A DNA stretch of 64,000 nucleotides, from assembly GCA_039707465.1 (NCBI GenBank), contig CM077643.1:375837919-375901918 (forward strand). Reading direction: 5' to 3'. Every line of letters begins with the position of its first letter. The stretch's first letter is position 1. Positions 25,110 through 36,404 of the stretch are shown in pieces. Under the pieces are notes generated by a model, which ran no database searches, was not told where the DNA came from, and was given only the letters and a program-made list of their open reading frames with translations. The DNA comes from Rhabdophis nuchalis (lineage: Eukaryota > Chordata > Lepidosauria > Squamata > Natricidae). Made by a program: the position numbers and the translations under genes.

Positions 25110-25400
25110 GAGCATCACTCATCATAGTCACTTCCTATTTGGATTATGACAACAACATACTGTGCAAGAGGCTCCCCTTGAAGGGCATCCAGAAATTACA
25201 ACACAGTTTCAAGTATCCAATTTCTCAATATTATACCACTGCTCCACCAGCACTCTGGCTTCTTCCAGTTGTTTTTTTTCCTGGTGTGATTCCTCGTGGT
25301 AATTATCACCTTTTAAGACCTGAATGGCAGAGGCAGGTTATTTGGCAGAGGCAGGTCACTTCTCCCTGAAAATATTTGCCAACTGTGCCAGGACCAGAAG
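25110..25400 (+). mobile_element. L2-type LINE coding remnant
   Basis: Plus-strand translation reads SYLDYDNNILCKRLPLKGIQ, matching SRLDYCNSLYMGLPLR of the open L2 frame (residues 295-310). A few dozen codons later ALWLLPVVF matches ELHWLPVVF. The copy is decayed and small. Confidence 0.65.
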
Positions 25401-25579
25401 GCTTCTAAAAGGTGGCTTTTCCACCAAACACTGGATTGGTATGAGAATGGAGCCCAGCAAATAGGATTGTTAATATATTGAGAAATGTTGTTTTAGGGTG
25501 CCACAAATTGGTTTTTGGAAGTTCTTTTTTACTTTTTGTAATATTCATGTTGTTATTAGCGTGCGCCATCAAGGAAAAT

Positions 25580-25762
25580 AAATGGGGAAGGTCGTGATCA
25601 TGTGACACCACCATTTAATGACCCAGAGGTTCACAGTTAATGATTGGAGGTGCAGAATTACAGTCGTTATGTGGTGAACATATGACAACACAATTTATGA
25701 CCATATCTCTTAACAATAGCAATTCTGGTCCCAACGGCCATCATTACTTCAGGACTACCTAT
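25580..25762. mobile_element. Decayed element of the same group as 39031
   Basis: GGTCGTGATCATGTGACACC, ATTTAATGACCCAGAGGTTC and the end CAGGACTACCTA are typical of the squamate repeat that ends GAGGACTACCTGTA. The left end is eroded. Confidence 0.55.
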
Positions 25763-27162
25763 ATATTTTAAATTTCTCATTGTATCATTTTACCAAATAT
25801 TTTTAATGCATTAACTTTTATGACATATGGTATTTTTGTGATTAACTATCAGTGGTATTGCTTAGGTCAGCTCTTGAAATTGCGTTCTCAGAAATATAAA
25901 AGATTTCTCTTATACAAAGAAATACATGAAGGAAGACTATTTTATTAACGGCTGGTATAGGAAGGGGAAAGCCGAAAAGGTCATGGTAGGATGGAGTTGA
26001 TGAGAACTTCAAAAAGAGAAACTTAAAGCAGAAAATGAAATCTGTACAGCATGGATATGGTAGAACTAAATAAGGGCAGAAAGATAAGGATAGGTACAGT
26101 AGCTTCTGTTGATTTAAAATTAGGTTGAGTCATATTTCCTTTTCTTTCCTTTTACTGTAAGTCACACCTTTAATTTATTTTGCTTGCAAGTTCTTACTCT
26201 CTTTCTGTACTTTGCTCACTTTGGAATAGTGTGACTGTATGCACCGTATGTATTTTTCTTTTGAACTGTCCTTCTGGCTCTTTCCTTTTTACACATAACT
26301 TATCTGAGGTGTCCGTTCTGTCATTAAGGCAGAAAAGTCCCCAATTTATTGAATTAAAAGGAGTCCAATGAGGGCAAAAAGCAATTGGTAAGTTGTTACT
26401 GGGGATAAAATGTGAGCGCAGCATACCAACAAACAGAGTTAATAAACTAAAAGACAAAAATGAATTAAGAAAGATAATCTCCTTGCAATAGCAATCACTT
26501 CATAAGCAAAACTAAGATGTGGCCAACAGATCATAAAATCATGCAAAGGAAGAACTACTAACTCTTATTTAGTTGCAAAAAGCCAATTCTACAGTTTGCA
26601 ATATTTTCCCCTAAACTTAAAAAAATGAATAATGAACAATTGTAAGCTGCTTAACAAGCCCTTTCCCAAGATTTATGTTATTGGCCAGACTCCTATTTTT
26701 TGCAATGCTCCAATTGTAATATCTTCACAGCTAGGAAAACAGAGCCTATCTCCCTTCCCTTTCAATTAGTGTCTGTATTATTTGTAAGGACTATGTGGTT
26801 CCTAGAATGTTGACTTTGATCCTACTAGTTGATGCCATAGCCACTGATATTGATAAATGTAATTATTCTTTCCAAGGTGCATTTTTCCAGAATTAAAACC
26901 TCATTTATTCCCATAAACCAAAACCCAACAATACTAAGGGTATTCGCGCCACTCTTGGACTCCTGCTTTAACAATGTTCTACTAGTTCAATAATCTTTTC
27001 TTTCTTTTTTTCCCCATGCTGTTCTTTGAAGACCATGGATGACCCAGATAAGTTGTTGAAAGCATATTTTTTAAATAGAACACTTACCAGAATATCTTTC
27101 TTTCCCATATTCTGCTGAAAAATTCTGCTAAACACTACCACATATTTTTTTAATTGCTTTAA

Positions 27163-27164
<2 letters not shown>

Positions 27165-27199
<35 letters not shown>

Positions 27200-27212
27200 A
27201 AATAAATAAATC
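27165..27212. repeat. (GT)n followed by (AAAT)n
   Basis: About 15 GT units (27165-27195), then AAATAAATAAATAAAT. Confidence 0.97.
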
Positions 27213-27349
27213 TGGAAAAGGTAAAGGGGCATAGGTTGTGGAAAAAATGGGAAATATTACTTTGGGCCTTCTGGACATTTTTGTTCAGGTGAAATTAAGG
27301 AAAGGGGTGGGTGGGCAAGCAACCAGTAAAGCAACATATGTGAATTCAT

Positions 27350-27640
27350 TAAAATGTTTAATTAGCAACTCATTGCTGTTGTTGCTATGGTAATATAAGT
27401 TGCAACTGATGGAAAAAATAAAGGGATTGCTTTTACAAAAATGCCTATAAGAATAGTTTCAGTCAGCTATCACCATCAGTAACAATTAAACGTATAGACT
27501 CCAGCACAGAAGAAAAAGGTATCGTAGCAGGCTGAAATTAGTTCTGACAAACTGTTAAAAATCTCTGCCAATTAATCATACAAATTAATTAAGGGCTTTA
27601 ATGAACGGAACTGGCAAGTGAGTAAAAGAACAGTTTAATG
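27350..27640. promoter_or_regulatory. Possible conserved non-coding element, unproven
   Basis: This AT-rich but non-simple sequence lies in the NCOA1 intron, with TAAT-rich homeobox-like sites (CCAATTAATCATACAAATTA, ATTAATTAAGGGC) and no repeat similarity. Low confidence. Confidence 0.2.
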
Positions 27641-30229
27641 AAGAGAACACTCTCCTTTAGATGATACATGCAAACAGAACAGCAGGAGCCATCTTAGAAG
27701 GTGTGCTGAGAAGAAAGTAAAAAAGGAAAATATGTTTGTTAACTAAAGATTTAACTTTTGCCCATTCTACAATGTCGTATTGGGGATGCTAAGTTAAATG
27801 AAGTCAGGGCTCAACCAGTGAAGACTCTTACTTGGAAAGGTACTGAGCAAAATTGGGCTTAAAGTAGTTTGTCCCAACATTGTCTTCAAACACAAAATCA
27901 AAATGTGATTGGATTAAAGAATATAAAATTCTGGGGTTCTGTCTATCTGTCTCCTGTCTGCCTATCTCTGCGATGTTGGGTTGAGATGAAGGGAAAAAGA
28001 GACCTACATAAAAGACTGGCATTAAGATCAGTAAGGAAGGTCAGTTAAAATTCACTAATTGGACACCAGAGATCTGCATTATTACTTTATTGCTTGGAGA
28101 ATATCAGAGGATTTAATTTAAGTAGCTGAATCTGTTTAATGTCTAATATCCATCCAAGACATATCACATAATCCATTGCCTGCAGTTTATACGGCCACTG
28201 GGAGTCACAACTTAAGGATTTACACCAGGCATTTCTAAAACTAATACTTTTCCAGTGAAGGAGTCAGAAGCATTTGCTCATCTTCCAAAGCTATATACAT
28301 ATTCTGCTAATAATTCCATTTATAGAGTAGTTTTTGTACAACAGAATCAGCAGGCACAAATCTAATAGCACAAAGGACAAAATCTAGAACCAAGTGGGAT
28401 AAACCTTTGACTTCAAAAGCAACCCGGTTTCTGACATGAAACTTGTCATTCATTCACTACTACAAAAAATTGCAAAGAAAGACTAAAGCTGGGATAAGGA
28501 ACTGTTGAACTAGAACAATCAATCAAGAATCTGACACTATCCATTTAAATTTGATTACAAATAACTGTTTTCTATTCACTTTAGTTATTAATTAACTTGT
28601 CAGGGTTAGGGTGGCTGGACTGTCAATTGCTGTGCCTGGTAATTGTTATTTTGCTTCACAGAATTGTCACAAGTGCTACGTCATGCACTGCACCAATTTT
28701 ATGTATGTATGTATTTGTTTATTTTTGCATCATTACATTTATACTAAACCACCGAATTTGGAATGTCTCACAGCATTTTACCACGTTACAATATAATGAA
28801 AATAAATATATTATTGCATGATAATATGAAGAACTACAAAAAGCCCACAGGCTTAGGGACAATTATCAAAAAAACAACAGATGCTTATATAATGTTTTAT
28901 ATATATAAATCCTGCGTACTAATTGACAGAATTGTGCTGTAATAAATACATTAGTCTGTCAAATGCTGCAATACTTTGTTTTTAAGTAACAAATGTAAAG
29001 TTTTTTTCTTTCTTCCTTCTCTTTGCTCCTCATTAAAAATTTACAAAATGCACCCAGACTCCCTATTCTACACTACATTCTCCTTCTATATTATTATTTA
29101 CACATTATTCCTACGGGCACAAATAGTTTTGTTTCACATTGTTCTCCTAGAACCATTGTAGAAACCATTTCAGAATTAGAGAGGGTGAAAAATGTTTTGA
29201 AGAAATAATGAACTAACTCTTCCACTGAGTTCCAAATGAAAAAGGAATGAGGCAGTAAAGTATATTTTGCACTAGCTTGGCTGGGATCAACTTGGGATCT
29301 ACCAGTCTCTCCATTAGAAGCTACTGTACCGACTCACTGTGGCAATTATCATAGGTAGGAATTGTTAATAAGCTGGTTTTCTTTTTCTATGTTTTTGTTC
29401 CTTTTACATCAATGTCTGTAAACTTGGATAGTTACAAAGTTCCTTAATTTTAGTAACAACAGCAAACAGTTTCCCCATCTTGCTTGTTGACAAACTGAGG
29501 AGATATTTTCCTCATAACCTGTCCTGAATTTTAATAGCTTGCTGGTGTAGTTCACATGCTCTTTGCTATCCATTATCCATACTTTCAGCAGAACAGACAC
29601 TCCTGGGAATGCTACAGAAATGTTCAATATTAAAAGAAGCTCCACTTGCAACCTTAATTCCTACAATTTTGGCAAGGGATAAAAATATTTTTTGTTCTGC
29701 CAGACTTTTAAATACAACCAGTATTAGCATCTACACCTGACAGCAGTATTGATTTTATTATTAATCTAAATGGAATACTGCAGTGGGTATTTGTTTAGCA
29801 TATTAATAATAACTCTTTCTTCCAGCTTGGCTATTTTGAAATGTAAAATTTATGTTGGAGGTATGGAATATAAATTAACTAAGCAAATGGACCTATGACT
29901 TGCTTGACCTCAGAACTGGGCTCCTATTGTGAAGAGTTTCTGAACTATGGAAACAGATGAACAACCAAACAGAAGAGAAAGGAGGTATATGAATACAGAT
30001 ATATTTTCCTTAGCCTTTACACAGCTCAAAACGAAACCAAACCTCTAGTCATGTAAAAAGAAACAATGAGAATGGGGCAAACTAGCAAGGATAGCCCTCT
30101 CATAAGCCATGATATTACTATCTACAAGGAAGGGAAAAAGTTGCTGTTAGCACAAGTAGCATGTTTTAAAAAAGGATTTTTGGACCATTATGGTGTAACA
30201 TAGTCTATCATCAACCAGGGGAATTCATT

Positions 30230-30372
30230 GAATGACTTTAAACCATTCGCCCTCTCAATCCAGTCTATCTCACAAGGATTGTTGTTATGCAGACAAGATG
30301 GAGATATTAATGTACACTAACTTGTGTTCCTGAAGAAAAATCAGAATATAAACGTAATAAAGAAATAAATGT
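30230..30372 (+). mobile_element. SINE/L2-type 3' end
   Basis: TCTCACAAGGATTGTTGTTA, then AACTTGTGTTCCTGAAGAAA, then AATATAAACGTAATAAAGAA matches the 3' half of squamate SINEs with an L2-like tail. Confidence 0.55.
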
Positions 30373-31392
30373 CATATTCCATGGATTATTTCGTTGGAAT
30401 AAGTACTACTTTGCCACAACATATTTAAACTTGTTGCTATTTACAGTTGCCAGCTGTCAGTTATTTCCAAAACTACCTTCTCCACAATTCTTTACAATAA
30501 AGAACAACTTTTGCATGAGAGAATTGTAACGAAGAGTGAAAAATTCTTGAAGTACAAACAATGCAAAGTGGGACTGGCATGGGGGAAAAAATACAATTAT
30601 CTTGTACCATTCCTTAGTAAAATGCTGAAAAAAACCAGGCAGAACAAAGCTGAATTATCAGGCACATTAATCTGCAAACAGAGCCATTATTGGAACTGTA
30701 TACCATGTTAAGAAATTAAAATGGGGAGAGTTTCAAAAAGTCCAGTATATCTGATCTGATCCCAATTTCCTGTGAGTTTTTAAAATACTAAAAAAATTAC
30801 ATTTTAAAAGAAAATTTGGTATTCAGTTAAAAAAGGGATTTTTAACTGACTTCTCCACCAAATGAACTGGTAAAGTATTAGTGTTCTAACTAAAACCCGA
30901 GAAGCAAGGTTTTATCAATTTATTGAGGAAAAAGATAATCATCTTCTAGTTCTTTTTTTTTTAAATAAAAAAACAGTATTTAGGGAGATGGCCAATGCCC
31001 TTTAAATACATTTAGATATCCATATAATTTGAAGATGCAATCTAGTTTCATTTAAAATTTTCTTTGATTTTAGATTTTGAAACAAGAGAAATATTAATGA
31101 CCATAAAGTGTGAAGTGTGCTACAAACCCAAGTCAATCAATAAGTAAAAACAGCTTCAGTCACAAATCACCAGTTGCTCCCCAAGAGAGAAGACGAACAG
31201 ATGGAGAGTTGTGTTCCATCTTCCACAGTAGATACTCACAAACAAACAGCTAAACACTGGTGGGATGTGTGAACTTATCTGAGGGGATGAAATCTGCTCC
31301 CATCTGCTTGTGCAGAAAAAGAGTGCCAGAAAGCAAAAAATTAACCCCCCTCCTTCCATCACGGAAAAATAATTCCCTAAAATTGTACTTAC

Positions 31393-31481
31393 CTCTGGAT
31401 CAGAGTGTCGCATGGTGACCCCTTCCTCTTTTGAGAATCCAGGTTTCCCGGGTCCGTAGAGTTGTTCCCAAGGCCACTCAT
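31393..31481 (-). CDS. NCOA1: NCOA1 (SRC-1), first coding exon, residues 1-30
   Basis: NCOA1 is a nuclear p160 coactivator that binds ligand-bound nuclear receptors and recruits histone acetyltransferases. Read on the minus strand, this exon encodes 29 full codons plus two bases. It starts MSGLGNNSTDPGNLDS and continues QKRKGSPCDTLIQ. That matches the N-terminus of vertebrate NCOA1, which I recall as MSGLGDSSSDP..., with the same spacing. The start is secure: an in-frame TGA lies nine bases upstream (plus 31488-31490) and the -3 base is A. The exon ends AG with a strong donor GTAAGT (31392-31387), in phase 2. The KRK at residues 18-20 is the first half of the bipartite nuclear localisation signal; the second half, KRRR, is in the next exon. 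NCOA2 and NCOA3 have different N-termini, so the paralogue call is firm. Confidence 0.95.
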
Positions 31482-31498
31482 ATTGAGTCAGTTCTCAC
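31482..31498 (-). other. NCOA1: NCOA1 5' UTR part of the start exon, and its acceptor
   Basis: Seventeen bases lie between the acceptor AG (plus 31500-31499) and the ATG. The acceptor follows a pyrimidine-rich run, TGCTTTGCTTCTTTCTCAG on the minus strand. So the start codon is not in the first transcribed exon, and at least one 5' UTR exon must lie at higher coordinates, inside the window or beyond it. The exon begins GTGAGA directly after the AG, so the acceptor abuts a sequence that also resembles a splice donor (see findings). Confidence 0.8.
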
Positions 31499-32044
31499 CT
31501 GAGAAAGAAGCAAAGCACAACATCAAGGAACGAAACAGGTGGAAAGTGATGGAAAACAGACAGGGAATGATTTGCCCATATCAGCCTTAAGAAGCAAGGC
31601 TAAAGTGACCTATTAAAAGAGGGGGAAGATTACCTAGCAGCTTCCTTTTTCTTTCACAAAACCATATCCAAACATTCAATCAATTTTAAATCAATTCCGC
31701 AGGATAGTGTTTGCCTTGTTTTATTTAACAAGTTATCAGCACTATTGGCATACAAAAATAATAGCTTCAGCCCTAACAGGGTTAGGAAACAGTATGAATT
31801 ATTATTAGTAGTACTTCATAGCACAACTTTATATACTACCTACTTAGAAGTCAATACTAGTCTTAATCTTACTCCCAAATTTTTTTGCATGGGATTACAC
31901 ACCAGCTTTTTCACTGTTTAATGGATTTAAAGTTTTATTTAGTATTTGAGAATTTAAATAGATGTTACATACTGAAGAATCTAATGAAATGCCATTTTCA
32001 GTTCAGAAGGGGTAGCAGGTTGAATCCCTTCAGAAGTCTCAACC

Positions 32045-32116
32045 AGCTACCCCTGCCCCCCAAGCCTCTCCTTCAGCCCCAGCTACCCCTGCCCCCCAAG
32101 CCTCTCCTTCAGCCCC
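32045..32116. repeat. 36-bp exact tandem duplication
   Basis: The unit AGCTACCCCTGCCCCCCAAG plus CCTCTCCTTCAGCCCC occurs twice without a mismatch. Confidence 0.97.
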
Positions 32117-32215
32117 AGTGTTGCTTCTGTCCCTGAGAAATGCCAGCTCCAGTCCCACACCATAGCCAGCTGGGCAAAGCTCTAGTTGCCCCCGATGCCC
32201 TATGCTCATCAAGCG

Positions 32216-32860
32216 CTAACATGCACAATTGAGCTTTCCTGTTTTCCTCTCACTGTTAATGAGGCGCACCCAGACTGACACTCCAGTATATGAGGCAGCT
32301 GTTGGCCATGCTAGGTCTTCTCCCTGAGGCTTGCTCCATTCTCTAAATTGTGTGCACCATTCATTCCTCAAGAAATGCATCCCATTGTTGCGTTGCTTTG
32401 GGAAAACTCTTGGAAAGCTTCTGGGGTCTTCTTCAGATCTTGCAAGAACAGGCATGCTATTTGGAGAATGGCAGACACCCCGTTCTTGTGATGCTATTTG
32501 GAGAATGGTAGGCATGTTCCTGTGATGTTTCAAAAGACTTTTCCAAAGCATTGTGGAAATGGGCACACAATTCAGGGAATGAATGATGCAAGTGGGAATA
32601 AGCCTGTCATGACCGGCAGCTGCCTCACATACATAAAGTAGCATCAATAGTGGGAGGAAAACGACAAAGATCATCTTGAGTTGCACAGTGCAGGACATTT
32701 GGCCTGTTCCAGGATGCAGTGGTGTTATGCCAAGCTGTTGGGCCAGGCTGAGACAACGGAGACTTCCAGGAACAGCTATGGCTTCACACTGCACTGCAGC
32801 TGAGGAGCTTCTTACAGCCCCAGAGCTGTGGTGTGTGAAGAAGCCCCTGAGCCGCAGCAT
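32216..32860 (-). other. Unrecognised 214-codon open frame
   Basis: This is the longest frame after the LINE. There is no similarity I can name and no obvious splice context, and a large part is made of inverted and repeated motifs. A hydrophobic segment near residues 65-80 is visible. It could be chance, favoured by GC content, or a remnant. Confidence 0.25.
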
Positions 32861-32907
32861 ATTCTTTCCACAACACCCCTATGCTCAGACACACCATACT
32901 CCCTCCA

Positions 32908-33142
32908 CAATGGTGGGATTCAAAATGTTTTACTACCAGTTCTGTGGGCATGGCTTGATGGGCATGACAGGGGAAGGATACTGCAAAATCCCCATTTCCT
33001 CTAGATCAGCTGGGACTCAGCAGGCAGAGAATAGATGAGGGTGGGGCCAGTCAGAGGCGGCATTTACCGGTTCTACAAAATACTCAAAATTTCCACTACC
33101 GGTTGTCCAGAACTGGTCAGAACTTGCTGAATATGACCTCTG
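32908..33142. mobile_element. hAT-like MITE, family B (copy 1)
   Basis: The left end CAATGGTGGGATTCAAAA and right end CAGCAAGTTCTGACC (minus sense) are imperfect inverted repeats. Flanks TCCCTCCA (32900-32907) and TCCCTCCC (33143-33150) match at 7 of 8. The inside, GGGGAAGGATACTGCAAAAT, recurs in the copies at 56.8 and 57.8 kb. Confidence 0.88.
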
Positions 33143-33242
33143 TCCCTCCCTCTCCCAACTTGCATGCAGGCCTGTTTTAGGCCTCACAGAGCATCCCTCA
33201 CCTCTGCGCTACTTGTTTTGGCCTGCCTCCACTTATTTGACC

Positions 33243-33392
33243 TACGTATTTGGAATTACAACATCAACCAGGAGTGCTGGGTTTGCAGTCATTGCATTGC
33301 TGTGGTTACATGACATCTCATGTTACAACCACATTGCTTAGCGACAGGAATTCTGCTTCCAATTGTGGTTGTAAGTTGAGGACTACCTATAA
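33243..33392. mobile_element. Decayed element of the same group as 39031
   Basis: GTGGTTGTAAGTTGAGGACT followed by ACCTAT marks the right end; GTTACATGACATCTCATGT lies inside. The left end is not clear. Confidence 0.55.
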
Positions 33393-33568
33393 AGTAATAC
33401 TGATAGGAAAGATTTGGAGTGAGATGGAATTTAACTTTTTTTAAATAATCATTGTTTGCAAATAACATTTACCAGATTTAAGGAACAATGGTACATCAAG
33501 CGCACCTCATCTTTACATAAGATTTAATGTTCTCAACATGCAATGTTATAGAGGTGATTTTACATATG

Positions 33569-33985
33569 CATAAGAACATAAGAACATAAGAATAGCCTTG
33601 CTGGAACAGGCCACAGCCCATCTGGTCCAGCATTCTGTCTCACACAGTGGCTCCCCATTTGCTTCAGGGTCTTCCCAAGCAGATGTCTTCACCTGCTTAT
33701 GATTCCCTGCAAATGTCATTGAGAAATATCCTGCCTATCTCTCCAACCTGGAGGGTGTCCTTAGGCATCCATAATGATAGCCATTGATCCCCTTGTTCTC
33801 CATGAACTCGTCTAATCCTTTCTTAAATGTGTCGAGGCTGACAGCTGTCATCACTTCTTCTGGCAGGGAGTTCCATAGACCAGTGATCCTCTGGGTGAAA
33901 AAGTACTTCCTCTTATTTGTTTGAGGTCTAGCTATCAAAAGTTTCATGGAGTGCCCCCTAGTTCTAGTATTGTGCGATAGGGAAA
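33569..33985 (-). mobile_element. CR1/L3-like LINE 3' fragment
   Basis: On the minus strand the coding remnant reads KYFFTQRITGLWNSLPEEV and then DTFKKGLDEFM, the usual C-terminal end of CR1-group proteins. The 3' UTR follows, and at the left is an (ATAAGAAC)3 tail (33569-33593). GGCCTGTTCCAGCAAGG on the minus strand is typical of this family in squamates. A stop follows shortly after the remnant, as in the parent. Confidence 0.82.
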
Positions 33986-34077
33986 ACAGTTTTTCCTTTT
34001 CCTTTTCTTCTATGCAATGTATTTTGATATTGATGATAGAGAATATTTGTAACTCAGGGTTAAACTGTGCATTGATG

Positions 34078-34150
34078 ATGTTACCTAGTTTGGTAATGAA
34101 ACATCTGCAAGAAAACCATCAAACTCAGATAGCATCAAGGACTCCACAAT
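34078..34150 (+). repeat. Short dispersed repeat (copy 1)
   Basis: GTTACCTAGTTTGGTAATGA AACATCTGCAAGAAAACC is closely matched by 36899-36940 (GTTACCTAGCCTGGTAATGA). I recognise the motif as common in squamate genomes but cannot name the family; an RT-related 3' end is possible. Confidence 0.4.
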
Positions 34151-34898
34151 GTGTTTTGGAAAAAATAATAATTCTAGTGCATTTTATTCTTTTACATATA
34201 CAGTATACTATTAGTATACTATTACTATATTATATTTAAGCATTTTAAATTGATGTTTCTTCTGATTTCTCCTTCAGGTCTACTAGTAGGCAAACATATT
34301 TGATGCTAAAAGCATGAAGTTAATATTCAAACTAACCAGAATTTTTACATCGATATTTTCAAGACATTAGAGTAAAATCAATTTTACATTAAATGTGTTT
34401 CTCAGTAATCAACTGTACACTTATTTGCAGCTTGGATTTTTTTTTTTTAAAGTCCTCTGAATTCCGAGGACAGATTGATGCTATCAAGACTGAGTAAGTA
34501 GAATAATTAAATACAAACATTTAAATCACTTAACCAATTCAAAATGATCCTTCAAGTGTTTTGCTAAGATCTGAATCGCTTTTATTAAGATGAAAGCATC
34601 TGTTGAGAGCCAGAGATTGTTTTAGCAATATTAGCATCACAAATCAATAGAAACCACACCCTTCTGCCAATTGCAATGGAAACAATGGTCAGCTGCCCTC
34701 ATTTATGAGGCTGAGGATCAAGAAGAGAAGGATTACTGGTCTGGAACTAATGACTACAGATCTAAGTTTATTCCTCCTTCCTGGCATATCTGAAGATTCA
34801 TACAGTGCCAGAAGAAACATAATCAGCCATGGCTCCTTTTCAAAAACCCCAAACTGCGAAACTCATCAGCTCTAGGTAGAAGAAGATATGCTTTATAT

Positions 34899-35277
34899 CA
34901 GGGGTCCCCAACCTTTTTTGCACCAGGGACCGGTTTCATTTTAAAGAAAATTCTGCGGACTGGCTGGCATAGTGGAGGAGCGGGGGGAGGGGGAACAGGC
35001 AGCGCATGCGCATGCGGGGGGGAGTTGGCTCAATCGGCCCTCTAGGGCCGCCAACGGCTTGAACAGCCGCGCCTGCGCATACACGCGCGGGAGGGAGTCA
35101 GCTCTCTAGGGCCTCCAACGGCACGAACAGCCACGCCTGCGCTCTCCCGCATCCGGTGCGCGCTCTTGCCCAGGAGGCTGCCCCCTCCTCCCTCCTCCTC
35201 CTCTCCGGCCCTGCGACCCAATTCCTATCAAGCCACGGACCGGCACCGGTCCACGGCCCGGGGGTTGGGGACCCCTG
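34899..35277. mobile_element. hAT-like MITE with CAGGGGTCCCCAACC ends
   Basis: This 379-bp element has ends CAGGGGTCCCCAACC and GGTTGGGGACCCCTG. Exact duplications CTTTATAT lie at 34891-34898 and 35278-35285. The interior is very GC-rich with several CGs and a related pair of segments (GGCCGCCAACGGC and GGCCTCCAACGGC). Confidence 0.93.
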
Positions 35278-36265
35278 CTTTATATTACAAACCGGCCTTG
35301 ATTTTCCATCCACTTCCTTCAAAGGCCTCCAATTGCTTAAACTGCTACTTTACATTCAGTCTTGATTCTGCTTCAACAGAACCAAACAAGCTTCCATTTG
35401 CAACAGCAATCATTATGCCAATGTGAAAACCTTTGACTTTGAGTCATGCAGGATTGAACAATAATTTGCAAAAATCTTGAAACATCATTAAAAAAATTGG
35501 GACTTTTTCAAAAAGTTTTTTTCAAGGTCAGGCCTGAAAAAAAGACATGTCTTAGTTCTTTGAGTCCCGTTCAACGAGAGGACAAGAAGGTAGTGACCTT
35601 GACAATATGTCTAATAAAGTAAACATGGGCTATGGATAGAATTGCAGGATTAGCTGAAATCTCTGGTTTTATTTAGTCCATTCATTAAATACAGTCAGGT
35701 ATATATATATTTTTTAAAAAACCCATATAATATAAACCCAGTTTATTTTTGCAACAGCCTTTGCCAAAGCTGACAACCAAAAATAAAGTATCCTAAAAAT
35801 AACTCTGATGGCTCAGCTGGAAAAATGAATTGACCCCACGGGCTCCAAATGAATTGCCTGACTCTAAAGGTGAGCCTTACTGCATGAATGGTAGAGGTGA
35901 GGTAAGTGGATATTTGCAATTTTGCATATTAACAAACTGCACTGTCCTTGTTCCAAACTCCATTTCTATGATCTAGGATTTTGCCTTGCTCACTTGTTCA
36001 GGGGAATAAAATGGGAGAGAACAACCAGCTAATGATTGATATTTGGGGGATGGGAAAGGAATGAACAACAAAGAATCCTGAAAAGCTTGGCCCTATTGGC
36101 TGAGATAATATTTTGTCTGGCAGAAGGAGATTCAGAACACCTAGTAGAAGAGCTGGCATATGAATAGGGAAAACTTGGGATCTGCTCAATTTTAAGCCAC
36201 TTTAGAGGGCTGGCTGTGGAAAGAAGCTGTGGAACTGAGAACGGCAATAGAAGAATGGTCTATAG

Positions 36266-36388
36266 CAGGGGTTCCCAAACTTGGCAACTTTAAGACTTGT
36301 GGACTTCAACTCCCAGAATTCTCCTGGCTGGAGAATTCTGGGAGTTGAAGTCCACAAGTCTTAAAGTTGCCAAGTTTGGGAACTCCTG
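36266..36388. mobile_element. Fold-back hAT-like MITE with exact target-site duplication
   Basis: This 123-bp near-perfect palindrome starts CAGGGGTTCCCAAACTTGGC. GTCTATAG is present on both sides (36258-36265 and 36389-36396). Its inner part, ACTTCAACTCCCAGAATTCT, is related to the inner part of the 17310 element. Confidence 0.95.
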
Positions 36389-36404
36389 GTCTATAGCCTT
36401 CTAT

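Larger units (their letters stand above)
24231..31392 (-). other. NCOA1: NCOA1 intron between start exon and bHLH exon
   Basis: This 7162-bp phase 2 intron has GT at 31392-31391 and AG at 24232-24231. Inside are an L2 LINE remnant (about 25110-25400), a decayed fold-back element (25580-25762), a GT microsatellite (27165-27195) and a SINE 3' end (about 30230-30372). The rest is AT-rich DNA with no long frame. It splits the bipartite nuclear localisation signal of NCOA1, with KRK on one side and KRRR on the other. Confidence 0.85.
31990..32890. other. GC-richer block of unknown origin with inverted repeats
   Basis: This block stands out from its AT-rich flanks. It includes an exact 36-bp tandem duplication (32045-32080, 32081-32116) and a cluster of inverted and direct copies of a CCATTCTCYAAAT-type motif near 32335, 32457, 32493 and 32575. 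It also contains a 214-codon frame on the minus strand (32216-32860), whose protein I do not recognise. It has a hydrophobic run FVVFLPLLMLLYVCEA near residues 65-80. A MITE starts 18 bp from its right end. I regard it as a probable repeat or decayed mobile element, not a host gene. Confidence 0.4.
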
